Below are positions 24,983-34,381 of a DNA stretch of 64,000 bases, piece after piece; within the stretch, counting starts at the first letter, position 1, and each line of letters begins with the position of its first letter. The translations under genes and the position numbers were made by a program. Under the pieces are notes generated by a model that searched no databases, was not told the DNA's origin, and saw only the letters and a program-made list of their open reading frames with translations. This DNA is from JBLWXV01 sp048267245 (GTDB lineage: Bacteria > Bdellovibrionota > Bacteriovoracia > Bacteriovoracales > Bacteriovoracaceae): the NCBI GenBank assembly GCA_048267245.1, contig JBLWXV010000001.1, positions 1,674,001 through 1,738,000 of the forward strand, written 5' to 3'.

Positions 24983-26008
24983 ATGACCACCCGTGAAGAC
25001 CCACATGCGCTAGCTGATCGCAAAAGTGATCATCTTGAACTGGCCAAAAAAGCCCAGGTCGCGGGCCCAACTAAATCTATCTCACTAGACTACGAACCTC
25101 TCTTTGGGCGCCACCGCGCTCCCAGTGAAATCTATCAAACTATAGATTTTCTCGGCAAGACCATGAGACTTCCCCTCTGGGTTTCCTCAATGACCGGAGG
25201 AACTGGAGCGGCCGGCAAACTCAACCGCGTCCTGGCCGCGGGCTGTGCCAGGCATGGCCTTGGAATGGGACTTGGCTCTTGTCGCTCAGTACTTGAGAGC
25301 GATGAGTTCTTTGAGGACTTTAATCTTCGCCCGATTCTAGGCAGTGAAGTTCCCTTCTTTGCCAATATTGGGATTGCCCAGCTGGATGAACTCGCCCGCA
25401 AAGGTGAGCTCTCTCGCCTTGATGAATTGGTGCGGGCCCTAGCGGCAGACGGACTAATCATTCACCTTAACCCACTCCAAGAGTGGTTTCAGCCCGAGGG
25501 CGATCGCTTTCAGCGCGCGAGCTTTGAAGTGCTCAAAGAATATCTGCCCCAAGCGACTTTTCCAGTGATCGTCAAAGAGGTGGGACAGGGCATGGGGCCT
25601 CGTAGCCTGCAGGCCCTTTGTGAACTCGAGGTCGCCGGCATTGAGTTTGGCGCCCTAGGGGGCACTAACTTTTCTCGCCTCGAAGTCCTGCGCCGAGCGG
25701 GCACTCCAGAGCATATGGATGACTTCTGTCAGGTTGGACATAGTGCAGGAGAGATGCTAACTAACTTGCTTCAAATTTCTAAGAACAGAACCCTTCCCGC
25801 CTTGATTATTTCAGGCGGCATTCGCAGCAGTCTTGAGGGTGCGAGTCTCCTGGCGCAGGCGCCAAAGACAAGCGTGCTTGGACTGGCGATGCCATTTCTT
25901 GAACAAGCAGGAAAGGGCGAAGAGAGTCTTTCTGAATATATTATTAGCTGGGGCGAAGCTCTGGCCATGGGGCGCGAGTTCTTTGCCCCGCGGGAGGAAA
26001 ACAGGTGA
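24983..26008 (+). CDS. fni: Type II isopentenyl-diphosphate delta-isomerase (FMN-dependent)
   Basis: 341 residues. RKSDHLELA near the start, SSMTGGTGAAGKLN, GMGLGSCRSVLES and LIISGGIRS are the FMN and substrate blocks of IDI-2. It interconverts IPP and DMAPP with reduced FMN and Mg. It is the first gene of the mevalonate operon and overlaps HMG-CoA reductase by GTGA. Start is uncertain: ATG 24983 has AAGG only two bases upstream, and a GTG at 24968 would add five residues. Confidence 0.88.
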   Translation: MTTREDPHALADRKSDHLELAKKAQVAGPTKSISLDYEPLFGRHRAPSEIYQTIDFLGKTMRLPLWVSSMTGGTGAAGKLNRVLAAGCARHGLGMGLGSCRSVLESDEFFEDFNLRPILGSEVPFFANIGIAQLDELARKGELSRLDELVRALAADGLIIHLNPLQEWFQPEGDRFQRASFEVLKEYLPQATFPVIVKEVGQGMGPRSLQALCELEVAGIEFGALGGTNFSRLEVLRRAGTPEHMDDFCQVGHSAGEMLTNLLQISKNRTLPALIISGGIRSSLEGASLLAQAPKTSVLGLAMPFLEQAGKGEESLSEYIISWGEALAMGREFFAPREENR

Positions 26009-27348
26009 CACTCACAAATGGATTTTCCAAACTCTCAAAACTCGAAAAAATCGACGTCCTTCTCAAAGACTACCTAGATCTTGGTGGTGAGAGCTTTGAG
26101 CGCACAAAAGAATTGATTAGTAGCTTCTGGCATCACGATGAGAAAGCTCAGCGCACCTTTGATGAATTCTCAGAAAATACGATCACCAACTTCTACGCTC
26201 CCTACGGTGTGTTGCCCGGGCTCGTAATCAACGGCAAGAGCTACTGTGTGCCGATGGTGATTGAAGAGTCTTCTGTGGTGGCCGCAGCTTCAAAGGCGGC
26301 TAAGTTTTGGCGCACCCGCGGTGGTTTCCACTGTGAAGTTAAAGAGATGACTAAAATTGGCCAGGTTCACCTGGTCTTTAACGGCAGCTTTGAAAGATTT
26401 AAAGCGTTTTTTATTCGCCAACAAAAAGATCTCTTGGCAGAACTCGCACCGATCCTCTCCAATATGGAAAAGCGTGGTGGCGGGCTCACTAAGCTAGAGT
26501 TACTCGACAAGTCCAGTATTGAGCCAGGTCTCTATCAAGTCTTCGCCTCATTTGACACTCGCGATGCCATGGGCGCGAACTTCATTAACTCGGTACTTGA
26601 AGCGATTGGAAAATTTCTTACTGCTCGCGCCCTCACTGACAGTGAACTCGCTGAGAGTGAGAGAGGTCTAGAAGTGGTTATGGCCATTCTTTCAAATTAC
26701 ACCCCTGATTGCGTGGTTCGCGCGTGGGTGAGTGCTCCCGTAGCTGAACTGGCCGACAATGGACTAGGGATGAGCGCTGAGCAATTTGCCCGCAAATTTG
26801 TCCGCGCTGTTAATATTGCTCGCAACGATCCCTACCGCGCAACGACTCACAATAAAGGCATCTACAATGGTATCGATGCCGTTGTGCTTGCAACCGGCAA
26901 TGACTTTAGGGCAACTTCTGCAGCTGGACACACTTATGCCGCCAGAGATGGCGTTTATCGCTCGCTCTCTCGCGCTTGGATTGATGAGAAAGATACTTTC
27001 TTCTTTGAACTGGAAGTCCCCCTCGCAGTAGGCTCTGTGGGAGGTCTTACTTCACTTCACCCTATGGCAAAATTCAGCCTTGATCTGCTAGGTCGTCCTG
27101 GCGCCAAGGAATTGATGGAGGTGATCGCAGCGACAGGTCTTGCACAAAACTTTGCCGCTGTTCGCTCGCTTGTGACTTCTGGAATTCAGAAGGGCCACAT
27201 GAAAATGCATCTCATGAATATTCTCAATCACTTTGAGGCCACTGACCTTGAACGTGAAAAGGCCGTGAACGCTTTTCAAAATGAAGTGATTTCATTTAAA
27301 GGCGTCAGAGATTTCCTCTCCGAAGTGAGAGGGATGAGCTTAAGTTAG
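26005..27348 (+). CDS. mvaA: Class II (degradative-type) hydroxymethylglutaryl-CoA reductase
   Basis: 447 residues. VIEESSVVAAASKAAKFW, NDPYRATTHNKGIYNGIDAV, ATGNDFRA and the C-terminal GIQKGHMKMHL (catalytic His) are class II HMG-CoA reductase blocks. It reduces HMG-CoA to mevalonate; class II enzymes are mainly NADH- or NADPH-dependent bacterial and archaeal forms. The GTG start overlaps the fni stop with GGGAGG upstream. Position in a complete downstream pathway argues for a biosynthetic role despite the degradative label. Confidence 0.9.
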   Translation: MTLTNGFSKLSKLEKIDVLLKDYLDLGGESFERTKELISSFWHHDEKAQRTFDEFSENTITNFYAPYGVLPGLVINGKSYCVPMVIEESSVVAAASKAAKFWRTRGGFHCEVKEMTKIGQVHLVFNGSFERFKAFFIRQQKDLLAELAPILSNMEKRGGGLTKLELLDKSSIEPGLYQVFASFDTRDAMGANFINSVLEAIGKFLTARALTDSELAESERGLEVVMAILSNYTPDCVVRAWVSAPVAELADNGLGMSAEQFARKFVRAVNIARNDPYRATTHNKGIYNGIDAVVLATGNDFRATSAAGHTYAARDGVYRSLSRAWIDEKDTFFFELEVPLAVGSVGGLTSLHPMAKFSLDLLGRPGAKELMEVIAATGLAQNFAAVRSLVTSGIQKGHMKMHLMNILNHFEATDLEREKAVNAFQNEVISFKGVRDFLSEVRGMSLS

Positions 27349-27371
27349 ACATGATGGAGTTAGAGGATAAA

Positions 27372-28430
27372 ATGGCGCAAGGACATAGCATCGATATTCG
27401 CTCAAATAAAGTGCTGCCGATTCAAAGGCACACAAACTTTGAAGATAAGGACCAGTATTTTTTTGGTCATGGAAAACTTCTCCTTAGCGGAGAGTACTTC
27501 GTACTCGACGGCGCTCAGGCGCTGGCGCTTCCAACAAAAGTTGGCCAGTCACTCTCGGTAAAATACTCACCGAGCTTTTCTCCTAAGTTGACTTGGAAGA
27601 GTTTTGATTTAAATGGCGACCTCTGGTTTGAGGCGACCTATGAGTTTTGGCACTTTAATTGTTTAGACGCTGACGTGACTCCCGATAGGCTCTTCTTGCA
27701 AAAAGTTTTAAAGTCTGCCCGCTCTCAAAATACCCACTTTCTAAGAGATGATGTTGATGTGCAGGTTGAGACAAGACTTGGCTTTCCACTGTCTTGGGGA
27801 CTTGGCTCCTCTTCTTCACTCATTTATAACGTTGCCCAGTGGGCCTATGTGAGTGCTTTTGAACTCTCATTTAAGACCTACGGTGGTAGTGGCTATGACA
27901 TTGCCTGCGCTCAGAGTGATGGGCCAATTACATATCGCAAAGGTTCAAGTGGTCCTAATTGGGGCCCCGTGACGTTTGATCCAAGCTTTAAAGATAACCT
28001 CTATTTTATCTACCTCGGTAAGAAGCAAGACTCGCGAGCGGGCATTGCTCACTATCAAGATAAGGTTCCTGCAGCAGAGCGCTCTAAGCTCGCCGAGCAG
28101 ATTTCAAAACTTACTGAGAGCATGCTCAATGCCAACTCACTTAGCGACTTTAACGCTGCTCTTGTGGCCCACGAAGAGATTGTCTCATCGGCCCTGAAGC
28201 TTGAGCGCGCCAAAGATCTTCACTTTAGTGATTTTTGGGGCGAAGTTAAGTCTCTGGGAGCATGGGGTGGTGACTTCGTTCTCGCCACTAGCGATCGCTC
28301 TATTGAAGAGACTCGCAATTACTTTAAGAATAAGGGTCATAGCGTTTTTATTACCTATCGTGATCTCATTTGTGCCACCCCAAGTGTTCTGCCAACATTT
28401 GCAGAAGGGTTACATGGAAAACTTCACTAG
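27372..28430 (+). CDS. GYDIA-family GHMP kinase (probable mevalonate-pathway kinase)
   Basis: 352 residues. GKLLLSGEYFVLDGAQALALPTK is the N-terminal GHMP block, LSWGLGSSSSLIYNVAQWAY the ATP loop, and SGYDIACAQSDGPITY the name-giving GYDIA motif. This family is best known from Bacteroidetes mevalonate operons, where it probably phosphorylates mevalonate or phosphomevalonate. The ATG at 27372 follows GAGG at 27363-27366; an ATG at 27351 is possible but lacks a site. It overlaps the mvaD start by 17 bp. Confidence 0.82.
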   Translation: MAQGHSIDIRSNKVLPIQRHTNFEDKDQYFFGHGKLLLSGEYFVLDGAQALALPTKVGQSLSVKYSPSFSPKLTWKSFDLNGDLWFEATYEFWHFNCLDADVTPDRLFLQKVLKSARSQNTHFLRDDVDVQVETRLGFPLSWGLGSSSSLIYNVAQWAYVSAFELSFKTYGGSGYDIACAQSDGPITYRKGSSGPNWGPVTFDPSFKDNLYFIYLGKKQDSRAGIAHYQDKVPAAERSKLAEQISKLTESMLNANSLSDFNAALVAHEEIVSSALKLERAKDLHFSDFWGEVKSLGAWGGDFVLATSDRSIEETRNYFKNKGHSVFITYRDLICATPSVLPTFAEGLHGKLH

Positions 28431-29436
28431 GTCATATCGCGTCCGTTCGGCCTCAAATATCGCTCTCATTAAATACTGGGGTAAGCACGGTGAGCAACTC
28501 CCATGCAACCCGTCTTTGAGTTTAACTCTCTCACATTGTTATACTGAGTGCTGCTTCAATCTTGGGAGTGACAATCCTGGCAGCGTTGATTTCACACTAG
28601 AAGGGGCCAAGAAAGTAGGCTTCGATTCTAAAGCAATAAAACTTCACAAACGCATAGCTCGCGATTATCCAGAACTTTTAAAGTATTCTTTTAAAATTGA
28701 TTCTCGCAATACCTTTCCCCATGGTGCCGGTATTGCAAGTAGCGCATCTGCTCTTTCCTCACTTGCCATGGGTTACCTTGAGGCCATTGGTGTGAGCGAT
28801 CGCAATATTATTAGCCATTACGCTCGCATTGGAAGTGGCAGTGCTGCTAGAAGTGTGCTTGATGGTTTGAGCCTCTGGGGCGCGACTAAATTATTGCAGG
28901 GTAGTAGTGATGAGTACGCCGTTGCTGTAAAGAATGTCGATCCTACTTTTCTCTCTCTCAGAGACACCATTGTGGTTGTGAGTGATGAAGAGAAGGAAGT
29001 CTCAAGTACGGCCGGCCACGCGCTCATGGAGACTCATCCCTATGCCAAGAGACGATTTGAAGTTGCAAGAGAGAATCTTGAAAAGCTTTTAACTTCTCTT
29101 GAAATTGGCGACTGGAATTCATTCATCGAAGTTGTTGAGCGCGAGGCAATGGAGTTGCACGCTCTGATGATGACGGGAATTCCTAGTTATACATTGATGA
29201 AACCAGCAACTCTGGACTTCATTATAAAATTTAGAAAGTGGCGCGCAGTAAGTGGGGCCCAAGCAGCTTTCACACTTGACGCCGGACCAAATATTCATGT
29301 GATTCACTCGGCCCAGGATGCCCAATTAGTAAGCGACTTCGTCTCCCAATGGATTGGGGCTAATGAAGCTAAGGCACGAGTGATTCAAGATGTAGCAGGT
29401 AAGGGGAGCCTTCTACTTTCGCAAGGCGAGAACTAA
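28414..29436 (+). CDS. mvaD: Diphosphomevalonate decarboxylase
   Basis: 340 residues. SASNIALIKYWGKHGEQLPCNPSLSLTL is the almost invariant N-terminal block; HGAGIASSASALSSLAMGYL is the ATP loop, and GSGSAARSV holds the catalytic region. It converts diphosphomevalonate to isopentenyl diphosphate with ATP and loss of CO2. The ATG at 28414 follows AAGGGT and lies inside the 3' end of the GYDIA kinase gene; a start far upstream would bury it deeper in that gene and give a non-homologous extension. Confidence 0.92.
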   Translation: MENFTRSYRVRSASNIALIKYWGKHGEQLPCNPSLSLTLSHCYTECCFNLGSDNPGSVDFTLEGAKKVGFDSKAIKLHKRIARDYPELLKYSFKIDSRNTFPHGAGIASSASALSSLAMGYLEAIGVSDRNIISHYARIGSGSAARSVLDGLSLWGATKLLQGSSDEYAVAVKNVDPTFLSLRDTIVVVSDEEKEVSSTAGHALMETHPYAKRRFEVARENLEKLLTSLEIGDWNSFIEVVEREAMELHALMMTGIPSYTLMKPATLDFIIKFRKWRAVSGAQAAFTLDAGPNIHVIHSAQDAQLVSDFVSQWIGANEAKARVIQDVAGKGSLLLSQGEN

Positions 29437-30380
29437 TGAGCAACCCTGATACTTCACCTGATACTCTCAACCGCTTTGGATCAAAGATTATTCTCTTTGG
29501 TGAATACTCTGTCATTCTAGGCTCCATGGCCCTCACTATTCCCTCACCACTCTTTGAGGGGGTGCTTAGTTTTCCCAAGGGAAATACTAAGAATGTCGAT
29601 TCAGAGCTTAAGGCCTTCGCAAAATACCTCTTAAGGCTAAAAGAGAAGTCAAAGCTTCCTTTTGAATTTGATGTCGATAGCTTTGATTTCGATGTCGGCC
29701 AGGGACTAATGTTTGATTCATCTATTCCCCAAGGTTATGGGGTGGGAAGCTCAGGCGCCCTTTGCGCCGCTCTCTTTGATCGCTACGCACGCTCCAATCG
29801 CCTGGCCGGAGTGAGCGGTGAAGATATTCAAGAGCTAAAAACCTACTTTAGTTTAATGGAATCTCACTTTCATGGTTCCTCTAGTGGGGTAGACCCTCTG
29901 ATCAGTTATCTCAATCGCCCTATCTTGGTTAAGAATGCCAGTGAACTGGGAGTAGTTGAAATACCTGAATATAATGAAGGCGAGGGCGCACTCTTTCTTC
30001 TAAATACTGGACGAGCTCGCAGAACAGAGCCTTTGGTGAATTTATTTTTAGAAAAGTGTCGCTCTGAAGACTTCAAGAGTCTGTGTGAAGGTGAGCTCGG
30101 CTCAATTACCAATGAGTGTATTGAAAATTTTCTCGAGGGCAGAATTGAAGATCTCTCTCTGAGTTTTAAATCGCTCTCACTCTTTCAGTGGCAGCATCTC
30201 ACACCCATGATCCCCAATCTCTTTCGCGATCTTTGGCGTGAGGGCCTAGAAAGTAAGACTTTCACACTTAAACTCTGTGGAGCTGGTGGGGGAGGATTTC
30301 TCCTTGGGCTCACCCCAGATCTTGCGCGGGCGAAAAAGGCGCTGGAACCCCACGAAATTAGACCTATCTTTAGGTTTTAA
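29436..30380 (+). CDS. Mevalonate kinase-like GHMP kinase
   Basis: 314 residues. SKIILFGEYSVILGSMALTIPSP, PQGYGVGSSGALCAALFDRY (ATP loop), HGSSSGVDPLISY (catalytic Asp) and LKLCGAGGGGFLLGL are the GHMP kinase blocks in the arrangement of mevalonate kinases. Together with the GYDIA kinase it should supply the two phosphorylations from mevalonate to diphosphomevalonate; which enzyme does which step cannot be told. Its ATG shares one base with the mvaD stop (TAATG). It ends the mevalonate operon. Confidence 0.82.
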   Translation: MSNPDTSPDTLNRFGSKIILFGEYSVILGSMALTIPSPLFEGVLSFPKGNTKNVDSELKAFAKYLLRLKEKSKLPFEFDVDSFDFDVGQGLMFDSSIPQGYGVGSSGALCAALFDRYARSNRLAGVSGEDIQELKTYFSLMESHFHGSSSGVDPLISYLNRPILVKNASELGVVEIPEYNEGEGALFLLNTGRARRTEPLVNLFLEKCRSEDFKSLCEGELGSITNECIENFLEGRIEDLSLSFKSLSLFQWQHLTPMIPNLFRDLWREGLESKTFTLKLCGAGGGGFLLGLTPDLARAKKALEPHEIRPIFRF

Positions 30381-30404
30381 GGCCGTCTCTCCGAAGAGAG
30401 TAGC

Positions 30405-31259
30405 GTGAAAGCGCGCTCTCTATTTCTGATTTATTTACTCGTCTTTTTGAGCTCCTGTCAGTTCGGGACAAGATATCGCACGCCCGCTAATTCAACTCTT
30501 CCTTTGGATATTGTCTTTGATCTCGACTGGACCCTCATTGCCCAAGTGAAAAATACTGAGGCCATCCCTAGTGAAGAACTTCTTCGCTTTGAAGAGGAGA
30601 CCTATCGACTGGCCCCAGGAGCGCGTGAATTAATTGCAGAACTTCTTGAGCGAGACAATATTCGCATTTCATTCTTTAGTGGTGGAGGGATTGAACGCAA
30701 TCAAGCGGTTCTCTCGCAAATTCAAATTAACAATCGCAGCGCTCTAGAGATTGCTTATAAGGTTTTTAGTCGCAATGATCTCACCGATTTGAGTGCCCAA
30801 GTATCGCCTGAGGCGCGCTTTAGTGAGCGCTATAAAAAGGACTTGCGCCTGATCAACCCCGATCTCGGTCGCATCGTGATTATTGAAGACAATGCGAATT
30901 TTGCCCTGGCAGACAACCAGCGAGCGAATTTTATATGGCTTGGTGATACTTTTGAAAATATGGAGAGTTGGTCTCAGGCCCTCGCTCTTAAGACGGACCC
31001 TAAGTACCGTCCAAATTCATACGGCCAGTGGTTGAGTTCACGCTTAAAACTTCCTGTGGTAGGTGAGATCTTAAAAGATTCGCTTCCAAGGGGGGATGAA
31101 CCCATTGATTTTGAATATCTTCACTCACGAGTTAAGGCGAGTGAACTTCAGTCGACGAAGATAAGTGATATTAAAACTCGCGTGCTGCAAAGGTTTATGC
31201 CTCAAGCTCCATCTGATTGCCAAGAATCAATTCAACTCTTGCTACTTAAGGCCATCTGA
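30405..31259 (+). CDS. HAD-fold phosphatase-like lipoprotein
   Basis: 284 residues. A signal peptide with lipobox FLSSC (Cys18) predicts a lipoprotein. The HAD motif I is FDLDWTLI (Asp39, Asp41), followed by FFSGGG (motif II Ser) and IVIIEDNANF (motif IV acidic pair), so phosphatase activity is plausible. Substrate unknown; it resembles acid-phosphatase or NLI-interacting-factor-like HADs. GTG start 24 bp after the mevalonate operon, so it may be co-transcribed. Convergent with the enoyl-CoA hydratase gene 5 bp away. Confidence 0.65.
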   Translation: MKARSLFLIYLLVFLSSCQFGTRYRTPANSTLPLDIVFDLDWTLIAQVKNTEAIPSEELLRFEEETYRLAPGARELIAELLERDNIRISFFSGGGIERNQAVLSQIQINNRSALEIAYKVFSRNDLTDLSAQVSPEARFSERYKKDLRLINPDLGRIVIIEDNANFALADNQRANFIWLGDTFENMESWSQALALKTDPKYRPNSYGQWLSSRLKLPVVGEILKDSLPRGDEPIDFEYLHSRVKASELQSTKISDIKTRVLQRFMPQAPSDCQESIQLLLLKAI

Positions 31260-31264
31260 GAATA

Positions 31265-32095
31265 CTAAGCTTCTTGTTGCCTTTGTGTTTTAGCGTTACT
31301 GATCATTTCAGCAAAGTCGCGCGCCTTGATGTAAGCGCTAGACTGTTGTTTTTGAAAGTCGAGAGTTTCAATGGCGCCTAGAGCAGTTGATTTGTCATAG
31401 GCACGGGCGCGTTCGAGGGCGGGGCGGATTGATTCGTGCAGGGCCTTTTTCGCCTGTATTCTTGCCACTGGGGATTGCTTAGCAATCGATTTCATAAACT
31501 TCTCAGGGCGTGTGCTCACTTCATGGACAAATCCACTAGAGACGAACTCGCGAGCACTCAGCGAAATGCCTGAGAGTGTGGCGTAGCGAAGAAGAGACTT
31601 CTCCATTACCGTTGAGAGAAGACCCATGTTTACTGGTAGGGCGTTTTCTAATTGGTTAAAAGTAAATTTAGCTTCCGGAGTGCAGAGTCTTATGTCAGCG
31701 GCACTGGCCAGCTCAATCCCGGCGCCGCTAGCTCCCGCTCCAAAATCAAAAATGAGAGTTTGTGGCAGATCAAACATGCTATGAGCGATTTTTTGAAAGC
31801 GAATGATGAGCTTTTGCAAGCTTTCAATGTCTAGATTTTTTACTTCCTCTAGATCAAAGCCAGTGGAGAGAAATCCACCTCTTCCTTTAAAGAGAACGCT
31901 GTGAACTTCTGTGTGCTCCATTAACCATGCAGAGAGAGTTTCAAGCTCAAAGATCATTTCATTGTTAATGGCATTCTTTACTTTGGGTCTGTTGAGGGTG
32001 ACGACTAGTGAGCGAGTGGGTGGGACCAGGTGAACATCTAGAGTGTTGTAGTTGAAGAGAAACTTGTTAAGAGCACCTAGCATTGACATAGACAT
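31265..32095 (-). CDS. Enoyl-CoA hydratase/isomerase family protein
   Basis: 276 residues. Crotonase fold signs: LNRPKVKNAINNEMI, FKGRGGFLSTGFDLEEV (oxyanion hole) and FDFGAGASGAGIELASAADIRLCTPEAKF. The expected catalytic Glu positions are not obviously kept (GAGASGAGIELA instead of the usual GxAxGGGxE), so the reaction may differ from simple hydration. AAGGA precedes the ATG. Monocistronic; no fatty-acid oxidation genes adjoin. Confidence 0.72.
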   Translation of the reverse strand: MSMSMLGALNKFLFNYNTLDVHLVPPTRSLVVTLNRPKVKNAINNEMIFELETLSAWLMEHTEVHSVLFKGRGGFLSTGFDLEEVKNLDIESLQKLIIRFQKIAHSMFDLPQTLIFDFGAGASGAGIELASAADIRLCTPEAKFTFNQLENALPVNMGLLSTVMEKSLLRYATLSGISLSAREFVSSGFVHEVSTRPEKFMKSIAKQSPVARIQAKKALHESIRPALERARAYDKSTALGAIETLDFQKQQSSAYIKARDFAEMISNAKTQRQQEA

Positions 32096-32185
32096 TCCAT
32101 CCTTGGAGTTAGAGTCCTAATCGTTATGCTCGCTATCCTTGCAAGCACCTCTAAACTATTTCAAGTCTTTTTAGCTTCGTCAATC

Positions 32186-34372
32186 TTAGAAAGGATACTC
32201 GAGTTTGAAGGTCAGGCGTTGCAAGTCACACTTGGCCTTCTTGCCTAGAGCGTAGCAAATAGAGCTGTTGTTATCACTTGAGATGTCTTCGAGGTAGCTG
32301 GATTTATACTCTTTTTTGAGTTCTGTTCTGACGTCGTAAGTAGTTGTTAGTTTTAAATTCTTATAGAGTTTATAATCCAGACTGATTTGGTAGACATAAG
32401 TAAAGGCATTAAATTTAGTGACTGAATTTTCACGAGGGTCAAAGTCTATATTAGCGGCAAGGCCCAGATCGAGATCATCGTTGATGTTGAAGATTGTCTT
32501 AAAGATGAGAGTGTTATTAAAGTAGCGCGGCGAGAGCGTATCAAAGCCAAAGAGAGAGTCGGTGTAGGGCTGGACGAGGATTCCATCTTTGGCACGCTCA
32601 ATAGCGTCGTTAATACTCTTACTAGAGACCTCTCTTAGTTCGCGGTAGATGGTGCGCGAGTACTCGATGTAGAAGTTGACGTCATTAATACCCAAGAGGC
32701 CAGAGAGCCAGTTAAACTTTCTATTAAGCCCGACAAGACCAGAGTAAAAACTAGAGTCCTCTTCCTCTTTTTCTGGCGACTGCATCTTGAGATCGCCGTA
32801 GACCACACTTGCCCCGACGGTAGTGCTAAAGCCTGCAAAAACAGTGTTTACCTTGGGATAAAAGTCATTTGAATCTAGGTTAATAATAATGTCGTCTCTG
32901 GGAGGAAAGGGAAATGAGAGGGCGTCTCGACTTAGGATGAGAGTCTTAGCGTGATAGGTTGAATAGCCACTAAAAATACCGGCCATCAAGTCCCATCCTC
33001 CTTGAGTTGTTTTAGCGCGAAGAAGGTAATTGCTAAGTGAAGTCGATGGAATTGTGGAAGTTGGGAAATTTAGCTCTTTGTCCGCTCCTTCATTTAAGGG
33101 ACTCAAGACAGGAGTTGGCAATTGACGATTGGGCCTAAAGAATGGAATGAGGGCCGCAGTGATCGTGATATTGTCAAAGTAGAAGTCGCCTTGAACGGTC
33201 CAATTGCCCAGATCCCTCTTATCAAAGGGGTCATAGATATCCTTAGGAGTGACATCATCAATGGGTGAAAAGATGATGCCAAAGCCATTCTTAATAACTT
33301 TTTTCCCAAAGGAGAAGTCAAACTTATCGTGGCTATAAGAGTAGTAGAGTTCGTTGGCAGTAAAGATCGGGCGGCGAGTTTCTTTATTATCAAAAAGTCC
33401 TAGGCTACTTGTATAGAGCTGATCCTCAGAGCCATTTTCTATCCAGCCATTAAAGATGAAACCGGAGTTACCTCGCTGATAGCGAGATTTCCAATTGTAC
33501 TTAAAGTCGAACATATGACTATCAAGGTTATTGAGTTCTTCCTTGCTCGTCTTTGGAAAATTAGAGTAGCGAGCACTGAGCGCCTGATCGAGAGAGAAGT
33601 TAGAATCATACTCCACATCAACTGACTCAAGTGCCTTGAGATCTTCTTGCTCTGCACTCATGCTTGGAGCACCGAGGGCCAAGAGTTCTGCCACACTCAC
33701 AGGCGCGAGCTCCTCTCTTGATATTTTAGGAGTTTTAGTTCTGGCCGCAACTGGTGCGTCTTCAATGTCTTCTTCGACGTCGACATCTTCTTCAACGTCT
33801 TCTTCGATATCCTCTTCGATGTCGTCTTGCGAAGTTGAAGTTGTCGCGGCAACTTTTTGCTCACCCGATTTTGTGTTTTGCAATTGGGGAATTTTAACCC
33901 GCTTCACTGGAGCTGAGCGGGCGATAAGAACTTGGCGATGGGGGTTAAATTCTAGCAGATAGTCGGTTCCTAGAAAGCCCTCTTTAGCATTTCTAATGGT
34001 TGAGATTACGTTGGGCGGGCGCTGATTGGATCCTGCATCCGGTTTAACAATGATTTTGCCCTTGAGTAGTGAAATGACCCAAAGACCGTTGCTACTGGCA
34101 CCTCTTAGGTAGAGCCTGGTGTGCTCACCGAGGTAGAGTTTAGAAGGGCCCGGAACGTCAATGACGGCGATGGCCCCGCTACCAGTGGCGAGCAAAATAC
34201 CTGCTCCCAATTCATCCCTTGCCTTTAATTTTTGGGGTTGCTTCTTAGTTGTTGAGAATGCGTAGAGATCGCCGCGCACGCGCTCGACCTCTAGGCGTTG
34301 AAAGTCAAAGAGAGTACTCCCAAAGAGACAACTCGCGTGGATGAGAAAAACTAGGAGTAGGCTAACTCGCAT
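32186..34372 (-). CDS. Secreted FecR-domain protein with acidic linker and C-terminal beta-barrel-like region
   Basis: 728 residues. A signal peptide (about 1-18) leads to a FecR domain (about 25-160; LLATGSGAIAVIDVPGPSKLYLGEHTRLYLR, KGKIIVKP, FLGTDYLLEF). Residues about 190-215 are a run of Asp/Glu with periodic Ile/Val. From about 275 to the end, alternating aromatic strands and a final phenylalanine (LEYPF) suggest an outer-membrane barrel. Such barrels next to LolA-like proteins often belong to lipid export systems. It follows the LolA-like gene by 9 bp and is its operon partner. Confidence 0.6.
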   Translation of the reverse strand: MRVSLLLVFLIHASCLFGSTLFDFQRLEVERVRGDLYAFSTTKKQPQKLKARDELGAGILLATGSGAIAVIDVPGPSKLYLGEHTRLYLRGASSNGLWVISLLKGKIIVKPDAGSNQRPPNVISTIRNAKEGFLGTDYLLEFNPHRQVLIARSAPVKRVKIPQLQNTKSGEQKVAATTSTSQDDIEEDIEEDVEEDVDVEEDIEDAPVAARTKTPKISREELAPVSVAELLALGAPSMSAEQEDLKALESVDVEYDSNFSLDQALSARYSNFPKTSKEELNNLDSHMFDFKYNWKSRYQRGNSGFIFNGWIENGSEDQLYTSSLGLFDNKETRRPIFTANELYYSYSHDKFDFSFGKKVIKNGFGIIFSPIDDVTPKDIYDPFDKRDLGNWTVQGDFYFDNITITAALIPFFRPNRQLPTPVLSPLNEGADKELNFPTSTIPSTSLSNYLLRAKTTQGGWDLMAGIFSGYSTYHAKTLILSRDALSFPFPPRDDIIINLDSNDFYPKVNTVFAGFSTTVGASVVYGDLKMQSPEKEEEDSSFYSGLVGLNRKFNWLSGLLGINDVNFYIEYSRTIYRELREVSSKSINDAIERAKDGILVQPYTDSLFGFDTLSPRYFNNTLIFKTIFNINDDLDLGLAANIDFDPRENSVTKFNAFTYVYQISLDYKLYKNLKLTTTYDVRTELKKEYKSSYLEDISSDNNSSICYALGKKAKCDLQRLTFKLEYPF

Positions 34373-34381
34373 TCTTATCTG

